From MnTg04 sp964568075 (GTDB lineage Bacteria; Pseudomonadota; Gammaproteobacteria; Steroidobacterales; MnTg04): a DNA stretch of 64,000 bases. The stretch covers positions 1-64,000 of the forward strand of contig CAZMOM010000017.1 of the NCBI GenBank assembly GCA_964568075.1, written 5' to 3'. Below the pieces are notes generated by a model that did not search any database, was not told where the DNA came from, and saw only the letters and a program-made list of their open reading frames with translations. The translations under genes and the position numbers were made by a program. This document shows positions 43,741-52,063 of the stretch, in pieces; position 1 is the first letter of the stretch; every line of letters begins with the position of its first letter.

Positions 43741-45123
43741 ATGAGTGATACCTTGAGCAGCGAAGGCGTAGAGAGAGCAACCTCAGTGTTTGATAGAACC
43801 GGACAGGACAGCGTTTCGCCGAATGATGCGGGCCAGATTCGTGTGCTGTTGGTCGATGAACACGAACCGGTTGCGGAAGCATTGCGGAATATTCTTGAAC
43901 CACACGACGATATCGCGTTCTTTTCTTGTACAGACCCGAAGCACGCGCTGAGTGTAGCAAAGCGCGTACAACCAACTGTTATATTTCAGGACTTAACCCT
44001 GTCCGATGGTCCAGGAATAGAATTGGTCAGGATGCTCCGTGCAGAGCCAGATCTGGCTGATGTGCCAATCGTGGTTCTATCGTCAAAAGACGAGCCGGCG
44101 GCGAAAGAAGAGGCGTTTTCATCCGGCGCTGATGATTTCGTTGTCAAGTTGCCCGATGACATTGAGGTTGTTGCACGAATCCGCTATCACTCCAGGGCTC
44201 ATATGGCGCATCGGACGCTAAAGGACACCGTAAGAAAACTTGAAATGGCGTATAATCAGCTGGTTCAGTCTGAAAAGATGGCATCTGTCGGGTTGTTGGC
44301 TGCAGGTGTCGCGCACGAAATCAATAACCCAATCGCTTTTGTTACGTCGAATCTGAATAGTCTGAAAAGTTACCACAAGGATATTTTCAGCGTGATCGAT
44401 GCGTATTCAAAATTGAGTGAAGACGAATCGTCCGCGTTATTGGATCTGGAGTCGGTAAGGTCAGTGCACGCCAGGGTGCCACTGGATGCTATAAAACATG
44501 ATATCGGACAAATACTGGATGAGTGCCGGGATGGCCTGTTGAGAGTCAGGAAAATCGTCGAAAATCTGAAAGGCTTCTCGCGAACCAGTGAAACACAGTT
44601 TCAACAGGCGGATTTACACTCAGAACTTGAACGTACGCTCGATATTGCGAGCAACACAGTAAAATACAAGGCGGATGTCAGTAAAGATTATGGAGATTTG
44701 CCAGCGGTTGAATGTATACCATCGCAGATAAACCAGGTATTTCTAAATCTGTTGGTTAATGCTGCACAGGCGTTAAACGATCGGGGGACAATAAAGATAG
44801 AAACTTTTTCGGGTCCGTTGCCAGGCAATCTTCAGCAACCGGACTCCGGTAGCACGTCCTCCAATGCTCCCGAAGACCCCTGGGTTTGTGTGCGGATTTC
44901 CGATTCAGGAATTGGTATTGACCCGGAGAGTCTTCAGCACATATTCGAACCGTTCTTTACGACCAAGCCCGCTGATGAGGGGACCGGCTTGGGCTTGTCG
45001 CTTTCCTACGAGATTGTACGGCGCCATGGCGGACACATCGAAGTAGACAGTACACTCGGTAAGGGGACGTCATTCTCTGTCTGGCTACCGGTCCGTCAGA
45101 CTCGGGAATCGGAAAACGAATGA
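43741..45123 (+). CDS. Soluble histidine kinase with N-terminal receiver domain
   Basis: The 460-aa protein has no membrane segment. An N-terminal receiver (about 33-150: VLLVDEHEPVAEAL, IFQDLTLSDG with the acceptor Asp, VLSSKDEPAAKE) is followed by a linker helix. The HisKA domain has the phospho-His in GVAHEINNPIAFV. The HATPase domain has NQVFLNLLVNAAQAL (N box), ISDSGIGIDPE (G1) and TTKPADEGTGLGLSLSYEIV (F/G2). It relays phosphate and most likely signals to the response regulator 228 nt downstream. It is also a candidate partner for the CheY-like protein at 37949, which has no kinase of its own. Confidence 0.9.
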   Translation: MSDTLSSEGVERATSVFDRTGQDSVSPNDAGQIRVLLVDEHEPVAEALRNILEPHDDIAFFSCTDPKHALSVAKRVQPTVIFQDLTLSDGPGIELVRMLRAEPDLADVPIVVLSSKDEPAAKEEAFSSGADDFVVKLPDDIEVVARIRYHSRAHMAHRTLKDTVRKLEMAYNQLVQSEKMASVGLLAAGVAHEINNPIAFVTSNLNSLKSYHKDIFSVIDAYSKLSEDESSALLDLESVRSVHARVPLDAIKHDIGQILDECRDGLLRVRKIVENLKGFSRTSETQFQQADLHSELERTLDIASNTVKYKADVSKDYGDLPAVECIPSQINQVFLNLLVNAAQALNDRGTIKIETFSGPLPGNLQQPDSGSTSSNAPEDPWVCVRISDSGIGIDPESLQHIFEPFFTTKPADEGTGLGLSLSYEIVRRHGGHIEVDSTLGKGTSFSVWLPVRQTRESENE

Positions 45124-45351
45124 GGCGCAAGCCAATTCGCCGCGTGCCTGGCATGGCAAGCATGAAAATCATGATCCTAATGCGGATCGATGTTTTGCCA
45201 CGTGATACCATTCTTGTGCCCTTCCGCTATTTAAAAGTTGCGACAGAAGTCTGATCAACCGCGGTGCCGATCAGGTGGAGAAAAAATGGTAATAGAAGAA
45301 TTCACCTGAGAACCCCGTGTTTTGATTAACCACCAAGTAAGGAAAAACGAA

Positions 45352-45891
45352 ATGTTTCGAATCATGATTGTTGACGACGAACCAAATATTCTTAGTGCGC
45401 TGATGAGAGCGCTCAGACAAGAAAGTGATTGGGAAGTCGAAACTTATGAGGTTGTAGATGAAGCTCTGAAAAGAGTGCAAACAGCGAATTTTGAGCTGGT
45501 AATTTCTGACTACCGAATGCCTGAAATGAGCGGTGTGGAGTTTTTGAGTGAGGTTCGCAAAATTCAACCCGAAGCCATGCGCTTGATTCTAAGTGGGTTC
45601 ACAGATCAGGACGCGCTGCTTGGAGCAATAAACCAAGCCGAAATTTATAGATTTATCTGCAAACCCTGGGATGACTTTGATCTTATTTCGACTTTGAAAA
45701 ATGCGTTGGCTCATAGAGAAGCTCTTGTTGAGAATCGAAGACTCGCCGATCAGGTCAGGCAACAGCAGAAAGAACTATCGAACCGGAAGACCGCGCTGGA
45801 GAAACTCTCGGAGCGGCATCCGAAACTGGTCGAGGTTAATTGGTCTTCGGATGGGTATATTATTCTGGACCAAGAGAATCTGGAGCACTGA
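45352..45891 (+). CDS. Response regulator with C-terminal coiled-coil tail
   Basis: The 179-aa product has a receiver (1-120): IMIVDDEPNILSAL, LVISDYRMPEMSG with acceptor Asp, RLILSGFTD and the Lys in FICKPWDD. This is the RpfG-like subgroup in which K-P-W-D is usual. After it a helical region (HREALVENRRLADQVRQQQK) and a short tail follow. No DNA-binding or enzymatic output remains. ATG 45352 has AAGGA nine bases upstream. A decayed HDOD gene starts immediately after, so this regulator may once have worked with an HDOD output protein. Confidence 0.88.
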   Translation: MFRIMIVDDEPNILSALMRALRQESDWEVETYEVVDEALKRVQTANFELVISDYRMPEMSGVEFLSEVRKIQPEAMRLILSGFTDQDALLGAINQAEIYRFICKPWDDFDLISTLKNALAHREALVENRRLADQVRQQQKELSNRKTALEKLSERHPKLVEVNWSSDGYIILDQENLEH

Positions 45892-45893
45892 GC

Positions 45894-46164
45894 GGAAATC
45901 CGGTGCTGGACGAACCAGCGTTATTCGACTGCGAGGATTCTCTTCAAGATATTATGGACGCTTGGCACACCAGCATAGGACGAGCGATTGTATAGAGCTG
46001 GGGCTTTTCTGAAGATCTTGCTCAGGCGGTGAGTGACCATGAGTTATACGACCTGGGAGGTCCCCGCCTGTCACCGCTTGGGCCTGGGTACCGAGACCTG
46101 TGCCGACATTATTCAATCATCGGAAGTTGAGATAAAAGCGCTGCATGAGGCGTTGCGAATATAA
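45894..46164 (+). pseudogene. Decayed HDOD-domain gene fragment
   Basis: One frame reads NPVLDEPALFDCEDSLQDIM with DAWHTSIGRAIV, a TAG at about 45992-45994, then SWGFSEDLAQAVSDHELYD. Another frame continues CHRLGLGTETCADIIQSSEV with EIKALHEAL and a stop at 46164. Together these follow the second half of HDOD domains (WHT-x-IGRAI, WGF-P/S-E, DHE, then RLGL helix). There is thus one nonsense codon and at least one frameshift, and no N-terminal half. The remaining 46165-46261 shows nothing. Confidence 0.55.
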
Positions 46165-46261
46165 CCGAACTCAGCAGTCCCGACTTGACGTACTCCAAGG
46201 AATTGCAAGGGCCTCTGTTGAGGTAATTGGAAACAATTGCGCCTAATTTAGGATATTCATT

Positions 46262-46543
46262 TTATTTTTTGGCGGAATCGTAGGGATTAATTCCCTCGTC
46301 GTCGTCGATGAACTCCAGATCGTCATCAAGATCATTGTTGGCGTCATCGGTGCCTGCCTCGCGGAGTTCCATCAAGCGCCGCTGCGCCTCAGACTGGTAA
46401 AATATCCCTGTTTTCATCAATGATAATTTGATGGTTCTTATTGTGTCCTGCCATATATGGTGACCGCGCTCATCCTCTACAACACGGGCTTTTTTCTGTG
46501 CGTGCGGCGATTTTCGCGTCTTGTGGTCTGATTCAGAACCCAT
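46262..46543 (-). CDS. Small hypothetical protein with an acidic C-terminus
   Basis: The 93-aa product (ATG 46543, GGAG just upstream) reads MGSESDHKTRKSPHAQKKAR at the basic N-terminus. HHIWQDTIRTIKLSLMKTGI sits in the middle, and the end is acidic (DDANNDLDDDLEFIDDDEG). No family recognised. The helical centre and the opposite charges at the ends look protein-like rather than random. It lies inside the 6.3-kb stretch bounded by the 31-bp inverted repeats. Confidence 0.55.
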   Translation of the reverse strand: MGSESDHKTRKSPHAQKKARVVEDERGHHIWQDTIRTIKLSLMKTGIFYQSEAQRRLMELREAGTDDANNDLDDDLEFIDDDEGINPYDSAKK

Positions 46544-46685
46544 AACTCCGTCCAAGAAAATTGATATCTGAACGCTGAGAATATACCAAACGGGGCAGGA
46601 TGCTGTGTATGCTGCCGACCCCCTGATCAGCGTTCACCGCCTGTTAATAGTCTATGCGCAGCAACAGGAATTATCACCTGCCTAA

Positions 46686-46716
46686 TTACTGCTGTGCTAG
46701 TCCAAACTATCTCACT
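46686..46716. repeat. 31-bp inverted repeat, right copy
   Basis: TTACTGCTG, TGCT, AGTCCAAACTATCTCACT: the reverse complement of 40394-40424 apart from the four central bases. The surrounding 46544-46981 space contains no gene I can identify. Confidence 0.8.
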
Positions 46717-46981
46717 TTCGCCCGTCACCTTGGCGTCGTAATCCTTTTGGCCAACGCCAGATAGACATAGCAGCCAGCGTGTTGACTGGCCAGAAGGTCT
46801 GTGGCGGTAAAAGTTTTATCCCAAAGGGCATATTTCAGAGCACTCTCCACGCTGTCACTATTCGTAGAATGCTCGTAACTGTTTGTTTTGAAGGAGGTTT
46901 ACGGTCACTTAATGAATTTGAGTGATTTTAAAATGACTGTTTTTCTCTTATAAAAATTAATAACCTACAAGGGGGCAAATT

Positions 46982-47646
46982 TTGAGTCTTGTCAGGTCCA
47001 AACCTGATTTGAGATTTCGTGACAAGCCCGAGACCTACTACACAGAATCGCAGAAAGCACTGATGTGGGATCGTTGGCAGAAAGGCGATTCACTGCATTC
47101 AAGCCTCAAAGGCGAAGGGCTGGGCAAAATCACCGAAGCGGTATCGATCAGCGAACGGCCCGCCTCGGTCGAAGATCGCGCGCTACCCGGTCACTGGGAA
47201 GGCGATCTCATCTCCGGATCGCGAAACAGCCAGATCGCAACGCTGGTCGAGCGTCACACGCGCTACGTGATGCTGGCCAAGGTCAACGGTAAAGATACCG
47301 AAACCGTGATCAATGCCTTGATCAAGCAAGCCCACAAACTACCGAAGGACCTGTGCAAATCGCTCACCCGGGATCGTGGCAGTGAGATGGCCGATCACCG
47401 ACGATTTACGCTGGCAACCGACATTGATGTTTACTTCTGCGATCCATAAAGCCCTTGGCAACGCGATTCTAACGAGAACACCAATGGTCTGCTCAGACAG
47501 TACTTCCCGAAGGGAACAGACTTATCGGTGCACTCGCAGGCAAGACTAAATGCAGTGGCTCGTCAGCTAAACGAACGACCAAGACAGACCTTGGAATTCG
47601 AAACCCCAGCAGAGAGATTTAACGCTTGTGTTGCCTCGACCGGTTG
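46982..47646 (+). pseudogene. IS30-family transposase remnant, right copy
   Basis: The N-terminal start of the protein is present (YYTESQKALMWDRWQKGDSL). The helix-turn-helix and linker are deleted, and the sequence jumps to SVEDRALPGHWEGDLISGSR. The DDE domain continues as in the left copy to VYFCDP, then TAA at 47447-47449, then in frame SPWQRDSNENTNGLLRQYFP and a tail to TGA at 47644-47646. An IS30 transposase normally reads through this point (CDPQSPWQR), so Q became a stop. Both copies carry the same TAA. Confidence 0.85.
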
Positions 47647-47655
47647 AAATCGCAG

Positions 47656-47724
47656 CCAGCGATCCCACAGCTCCGTCTTCTCTGCTGTCGTAAATCCCCA
47701 ACGTCTTCTTTGTCTCATCTGCAT
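47656..47724 (-). pseudogene. N-terminal fragment of a second IS30-type transposase
   Basis: On the minus strand ATG 47724 starts MQMRQRRRWGFTTAEKTELW followed by DRW, the usual opening of a different IS30 transposase. After that the frame runs into the reversed tail of the right copy. Two insertion-sequence fragments are therefore joined tail to tail here. Confidence 0.6.
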
Positions 47725-47804
47725 ACACTCCACCTTTCCGTTTAAGATAAAGTGTTGCGTCGACCGACTGAGACCGCCGTTCATTTCGTTCCTTTGTACA
47801 AAAA

Positions 47805-48043
47805 AGAGGCAGATTTTTTTCGGGCCTGGCCGCTCTCGCGCATCCCTGCGCTTCGGCCGCTCCCGGCCATCCTTGGCCTCCGCGCCACTCGCACATCCCT
47901 GTGCTCCGCGCGACATAAGGTCGTCCTGACCTGGCCGCTCTCGCGCATCCCTGCGCTCCGCGGCATAAGGTCGTCCTGACCCTAAAGGCCCTCCTGCAAT
48001 CACAAATCACATCATGGGAAAATAAATCTGCCTCCCTTTTTTT
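47805..48043. repeat. Dispersed repeat, copy 4, bounded by terminal inverted repeats
   Basis: The left end AAAAAAGAGGCAGATTTTTT mirrors the right end AATAAATCTGCCTCCCTTTT. Between them are two runs of the CTCTCGC-CATCC-GCTTCG core and two CATAAGGTCGTCCTGACC blocks, then CACAAATCACATCATGGGAA as in copy 5. The layout resembles a miniature inverted-repeat element of about 240 bp. It stands at the right edge of the island, in the same orientation as copy 3 at the left edge. Confidence 0.75.
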
Positions 48044-48241
48044 GTGGAAAAAGGCTCTGTCCCCTTATGTTGTGTTGTTAAAACTGTGAACCCGGTGCGG
48101 GCATCGGAACTGAATTTCGTGGAAATTTGTCATAACGCGGGGTTTAATCCCTGCTCGACGCATAAACGACGGTCCCAGGTCTATTTTTCGCTCATCCGGA
48201 AGGGTGAATGGTCTAAACCGGAGACCGCCATGAGAGGATAC

Positions 48242-49018
48242 ATGCTAGACGTTTCGCCCATTCCTGCTTTTACCGACAATTACCTGTGGCTGATCCGGGG
48301 GATCGATGAGCCCCGACAGGTCGTGGTCGTGGACCCGGGCGATGCCGGGCCCGTTATGGAATACCTGGATGAGCATAAGCTGAAACTGGTGGCGATCCTG
48401 GTGACCCACCACCATGGCGATCATGTCGGCGGCGTCAGGCATTTGCTCGACAGTCACCCGGTCCCGGTCTACGGGCCCGAGTCAGAATCCATTCCGCGGA
48501 TCGACCACCAATTGAAAGATGGCGATCACGTCGGTATCAGTGGTGCGGGGCTGAGCTTCGAGGTCATGGAGGTCCCCGGTCACACGGCTGGCCATATCGC
48601 CTATTACGGCCATGGCGCCGTGTTTTGTGGCGATACGCTGTTTTGCGCGGGCTGCGGGCGCCTGTTTGAGGGGACCCCGGCGCAAATGAGTTCGTCACTG
48701 GCCAGGCTGGCGGCCCTGCCGCCGCAGACCCAGGTTTATTGCACTCATGAGTACACTTTGGATAATCTACGTTTTGCGGCACAGGTCGAACCGGAAAACC
48801 GGGCTTTGATCGAGTTTCAAGTCGCGGCTAAAGCCTTGCGCAACAAAGGCTTACCGACCGTGCCATCGACTATAGACAGGGAACTGTCGCTGAATCCGTT
48901 TTTGCGATGCAACGAGGACAGCGTCAGACTGGCAGCAGGGACGCACGCCGGGCGTGAAATTGCCGATCCCGTGGAAGTATTTGCCGAAATCCGTCGGTGG
49001 AAAGACGGCTTCGCATGA
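48242..49018 (+). CDS. gloB: Hydroxyacylglutathione hydrolase (glyoxalase II)
   Basis: Hydrolyses S-lactoylglutathione in methylglyoxal detoxification. The 258-aa metallo-beta-lactamase-fold protein has MLDVSPIPAFTDNYLWLI, the metal site THHHGDHVGG, and GHTAGHIAYY. GDTLFCAGCGRLFEGTPAQM and YCTHEYTLDNLRFA follow. ATG 48242 is preceded by AGAGGA. A longer open frame to 48044 is repeat-derived. It overlaps mltD upstream sequence; in related genomes it lies divergent from yafS. Confidence 0.96.
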   Translation: MLDVSPIPAFTDNYLWLIRGIDEPRQVVVVDPGDAGPVMEYLDEHKLKLVAILVTHHHGDHVGGVRHLLDSHPVPVYGPESESIPRIDHQLKDGDHVGISGAGLSFEVMEVPGHTAGHIAYYGHGAVFCGDTLFCAGCGRLFEGTPAQMSSSLARLAALPPQTQVYCTHEYTLDNLRFAAQVEPENRALIEFQVAAKALRNKGLPTVPSTIDRELSLNPFLRCNEDSVRLAAGTHAGREIADPVEVFAEIRRWKDGFA

Positions 49019-49041
49019 CTGACTCAGGCAGGAGACGAGAC

Positions 49042-50697
49042 TTGAACACGACACGACTACACACGGGTTTGGCGATTCTGGCGGCGCTGGCCATTCTGCT
49101 GGCGGCCTGTGCGCAACAGCGGGTGCAAGATGACGAAAACGCCGCCCGAACCCTGTCGCGTTCGACAGGATATCCCGAGGCTTTCCCGCCTGATCCCAAC
49201 CTGGTGAGTTTCACGACCGTGCAGACGATCCATATCGTCGACGTGTCCCAGCCGATGATTCCCGCCTGGGCGGTCGACGCCCTGCCCGACACGCTGGACA
49301 TCATCCGGGCCGGTTATCAGTTGCCCGACGCCGACCGCAGGTCGATCAATATTCAGTTCGACTGGTATCAGAAAAACCAGGCTTATCTCGACCGGGTATT
49401 CAACCGCTCCAGCCGCTACATCCATTATATCGCCGAGCAAATCGAGGCCAGGGGCATGCCGATGGAAATCGCCCTGCTGCCGGTCGTCGAGAGCGCCTAC
49501 GATCCGTTCGCCTATTCGCATGGGCGTGCCGCCGGTCTCTGGCAATTTATCCCCGGCACCGGTCGCCGCTATGGCATGAAACAGAACTGGTGGTATGACG
49601 GCCGGCGGGATGTCGTCGCGTCCACCGAAGGCGCCCTGGATTATCTCGAAGTGCTGGCGAAGCAGTTCGATAACGACTGGCTGCTGGCGATCGCCGCGTA
49701 CAACTCGGGTGAAGGCAACGTGCACCGCGCGATCCGCAGGAATCGAAGAGCCGGCAAGCCGATCGATTTCTGGAGCCTGTCGCGACTGCTGCCGCGGGAA
49801 ACGCGCAGTTATGTGCCGAAACTCCTCGCCGTGTCGCGCCTGGTCCTGGACCCGCAGCGATACGACGTCACCTTGCCGCGTATTCCGAATGAGCCCTATT
49901 TTGCGGTCATGGAGACCAAGGGCCAGCTCGACCTCGCGCTGGCCGCCGAGCTGGCGGGCGTGTCGCTCGATGAAATATATGCCCTGAACCCCGGCTACAA
50001 TCGCTGGGCGACCGACCCGGCCGGTCCGAACCGCGTGCTGGTACCGGCCAGGGCAGCGGCAGACTTTGCACAGAATCTTGCGGCGCTGCCACCGAGCGAG
50101 CAGGTGCGCTGGGAGCGCTACCGGATTCGCAATGGCGACAGCCTCAGCGTGATCGCCAGGAAATTCCATACCACGCAGTCGCTGATCCGCCAGGTCAACA
50201 ATCTGCGCGGTTCGACGATCCGGGCGGGCAAGTACCTGATGATACCGAGGGCGAGTAAGGGCGCATCGGCTTACACACAAAGCGCCGAAGCGCGACTGGC
50301 CCGTACCAAGGCCCAGCCACGCGGATCGGAGCGCAGGACGTATCGTGTGCAACATGGGGACTCGCTGTGGAGTATTTCCCGCATGTTCGGCGTCAACACC
50401 CGCAGTCTGGCCAAATGGAACGGCATGGCGCCGCGCGATACGCTGTCGGCCGGCCGTGAGCTGGTGATCTGGGGCGGAAAACGCGTCTCCTCGATCGGTG
50501 GCGGACCGCCGAACGGACGGGTGCGGCGGGTCAATTACACGGTGCGCAGGGGCGATTCGCTGTGGAAGATTTCCAACCGCTTCAATGTCAGCATCAACCA
50601 GCTGAAACGCTGGAACAGCCTCAATACCAAGCGCGTGCTAAGACCCGGGCAAAAACTGGTGATGTACGTCGATATCACCAAGCAAAGTGGCGGCTGA
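49042..50697 (+). CDS. mltD: Membrane-bound lytic murein transglycosylase D with three LysM domains
   Basis: Lipoprotein signal LAILAALAILLAAC, then the SLT domain: ALLPVVESAYDPFAYSHGRA with the catalytic Glu, AGLWQFIPGTGRRYGM and AIAAYNSGEGNVHRAI. Three LysM domains at the C-terminus (YRIRNGDSLSVIARKF, YRVQHGDSLWSISRMF, YTVRRGDSLWKISNRF) bind peptidoglycan. I prefer TTG 49042 (551 aa), with AGGAG seven bases upstream and a clean signal peptide. ATG 49015 overlaps the gloB stop (ATGA) but lacks a ribosome site. It cleaves peptidoglycan glycan strands in the envelope. Confidence 0.95.
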   Translation: MNTTRLHTGLAILAALAILLAACAQQRVQDDENAARTLSRSTGYPEAFPPDPNLVSFTTVQTIHIVDVSQPMIPAWAVDALPDTLDIIRAGYQLPDADRRSINIQFDWYQKNQAYLDRVFNRSSRYIHYIAEQIEARGMPMEIALLPVVESAYDPFAYSHGRAAGLWQFIPGTGRRYGMKQNWWYDGRRDVVASTEGALDYLEVLAKQFDNDWLLAIAAYNSGEGNVHRAIRRNRRAGKPIDFWSLSRLLPRETRSYVPKLLAVSRLVLDPQRYDVTLPRIPNEPYFAVMETKGQLDLALAAELAGVSLDEIYALNPGYNRWATDPAGPNRVLVPARAAADFAQNLAALPPSEQVRWERYRIRNGDSLSVIARKFHTTQSLIRQVNNLRGSTIRAGKYLMIPRASKGASAYTQSAEARLARTKAQPRGSERRTYRVQHGDSLWSISRMFGVNTRSLAKWNGMAPRDTLSAGRELVIWGGKRVSSIGGGPPNGRVRRVNYTVRRGDSLWKISNRFNVSINQLKRWNSLNTKRVLRPGQKLVMYVDITKQSGG

Positions 50698-50734
50698 ATC
50701 CTGGTTGCGCCCCTTACGGGGACCAGGCGACAGG

Positions 50735-50760
50735 GGCAGATTTATATCTGCCTTTTTTTT
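50735..50760 (+). terminator. Rho-independent terminator of gloB-mltD
   Basis: GGCAGAT TTAT ATCTGCC followed by eight T, 38 nt after the mltD stop. The stem also resembles the terminal repeats of the small elements nearby. Confidence 0.85.
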
Positions 50761-50803
50761 GTCTGACGAAGCTCAAGACACCTTTTGTGGTTAACAGAAA
50801 TTT

Positions 50804-51100
50804 GCAGGAGCGACTTTAGCCGCGATAGCGAGCCCGGACAAGCGGGCCTCGTCGCTCTCGCACATCCCTGTGCTTCGGCCGCTCCCGGCCATCCTTGGCC
50901 TCCGCGGCACTCGCACATCCGTGTGCTTCGCGGCATAAGGTCATCCTGACCTAGTCGCTCTCGCACATCCCTGTGCTCCGCGACATAAGGACATCCTGAC
51001 CGTAATAGCTCTCTTACAACAATCTCCGGCTCCGGTGGAAAACGCTATCCGACTGCATCACAAATCACGTCGCGGGAAAATAATTCTGTCCCCTTTTTTT
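50804..51100. repeat. Dispersed repeat, copy 5 (longest)
   Basis: Order of parts: a REP-like GCAGGAGCGACTTTAGCCGC, a CGAGCCCGGACAAGCGGGCC linker, then two core runs each closed by CATAAGG(T/A)CATCCTGACC. After these come CTCCGGTGGAAAACG, CACAAATCACGTCGCGGGAA, and the end motif AATAATTCTGTCCCCTTTTT. It fills most of the gap between mltD and fabI; no gene is seen in 50698-51177. Confidence 0.85.
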
Positions 51101-51177
51101 CTTTCCGGTAAAATTCTGCCACGATTGTGGTTGTCACACCGACCCCGTTTTTCGATCCTCTCAGCCGGAGATAATGC

Positions 51178-51957
51178 ATGGGATTTCTCGCCGGAAAAAA
51201 AGCATTGATCGTTGGCCTGGCCAGTAACCGCTCGATCGCGTGGGGAATCGCCCAGGCGATGCACCGCGAAGGCGCCGAACTGGCGCTGAGCTATCAAAAT
51301 GACAGGCTCAAGGGCCGGGTCGAGAAAATGGGCGCCGAACTCGATTGCGAAATCACCTTCGAACTGGACGTCGCGTCTGACGAAAACATCGATCAGGCGA
51401 TGGCGACGCTCGGCAAACACTGGGATGGTCTGGATATCCTGGTCCATTCGGTCGGGTTCGCCCCGCGCGACCAGCTCGAAGGCGGGTTCCTGGACAGCAT
51501 CAACCGCGAAGGTTTTCAGATTGCCCACGACATTTCCGCCTACAGTTTCGCCGCGCTCGCGAAGGCCGCCCGCCCGCTGATGGCAGGGCGCAATGGGGCG
51601 CTGCTGACGCTCACCTACCTCGGCGCGGTCAAAGCCGTACCCAATTACAACGTCATGGGTCTGGCGAAGGCCAGCCTCGAATCGTCGGTGCGGTTTATCG
51701 CCAGCGATGTGGGGCCCGGCGGCACGCGGGTCAACGCTATTTCAGCGGGACCGATCAAGACGCTTGCCGCAGCCGGCGTCAGCGGTTTCCGCAAGATGCT
51801 GCATCATGTCGAAGAAGTCACCCCGCTGCGGAAAAACATCACGATCGAAGACGTCGGCAACGCGGCCGCGTTCTTGTGTTCGGACCTGGCGGCCGGCATT
51901 ACCGGCGAGATCATTTATGTCGACGCCGGCTACAGCACGGTCGGCATGAGTTTATAG
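51178..51957 (+). CDS. fabI: Enoyl-ACP reductase (NADH)
   Basis: Last step of each fatty-acid elongation cycle. The 259-aa protein has GKKALIVGLASNRSIAWGIA, VHSVGFAPRDQLEGGF and LTYLGAVKAVPNYNVMGLAK. The catalytic pair is Tyr-x6-Lys (YNVMGLAK), which separates FabI from other SDRs, and VNAISAGPIKTLAAAGVSGF is also present. ATG 51178 has GGAG upstream. Its promoter must lie in or beside the repeat. The TAG stop shares its last base with a REP copy. Confidence 0.96.
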   Translation: MGFLAGKKALIVGLASNRSIAWGIAQAMHREGAELALSYQNDRLKGRVEKMGAELDCEITFELDVASDENIDQAMATLGKHWDGLDILVHSVGFAPRDQLEGGFLDSINREGFQIAHDISAYSFAALAKAARPLMAGRNGALLTLTYLGAVKAVPNYNVMGLAKASLESSVRFIASDVGPGGTRVNAISAGPIKTLAAAGVSGFRKMLHHVEEVTPLRKNITIEDVGNAAAFLCSDLAAGITGEIIYVDAGYSTVGMSL

Positions 51958-51976
51958 TGCCGGTGTTCACTTATTG
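51957..51976 (-). repeat. REP copy upstream of the RAYT gene
   Basis: GTGCCGGTGTTCACTTATT is the inverse of the GTGAACACCGGCAC core found three times after the transposase gene. It starts on the last base of the fabI stop. Confidence 0.75.
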
Positions 51977-52063
51977 ACTTTTTTGGGCAAAAAGTCAGCT
52001 GTATTCCACCGCCGCACTGCGAATAAGCTAACCGAGCACAATCATCAATGCCAGGAAAAGTGC

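Noticed and set aside
43421..43744. 107-codon frame ending in an ATGA overlap with the kinase gene
   Set aside because: The overlap looks operon-like, but the sequence is unstructured and has no ribosome site; reported only as a gap note.
47563..48003. 146-codon minus-strand frame over the repeat and IS30 tail
   Set aside because: Most of it is translated repeat; only 47656-47724 matches an IS30 N-terminus and is listed as a fragment.
49057..50355. 432-codon minus-strand frame over mltD
   Set aside because: Antisense shadow of mltD, whose SLT and LysM domains are unmistakable.
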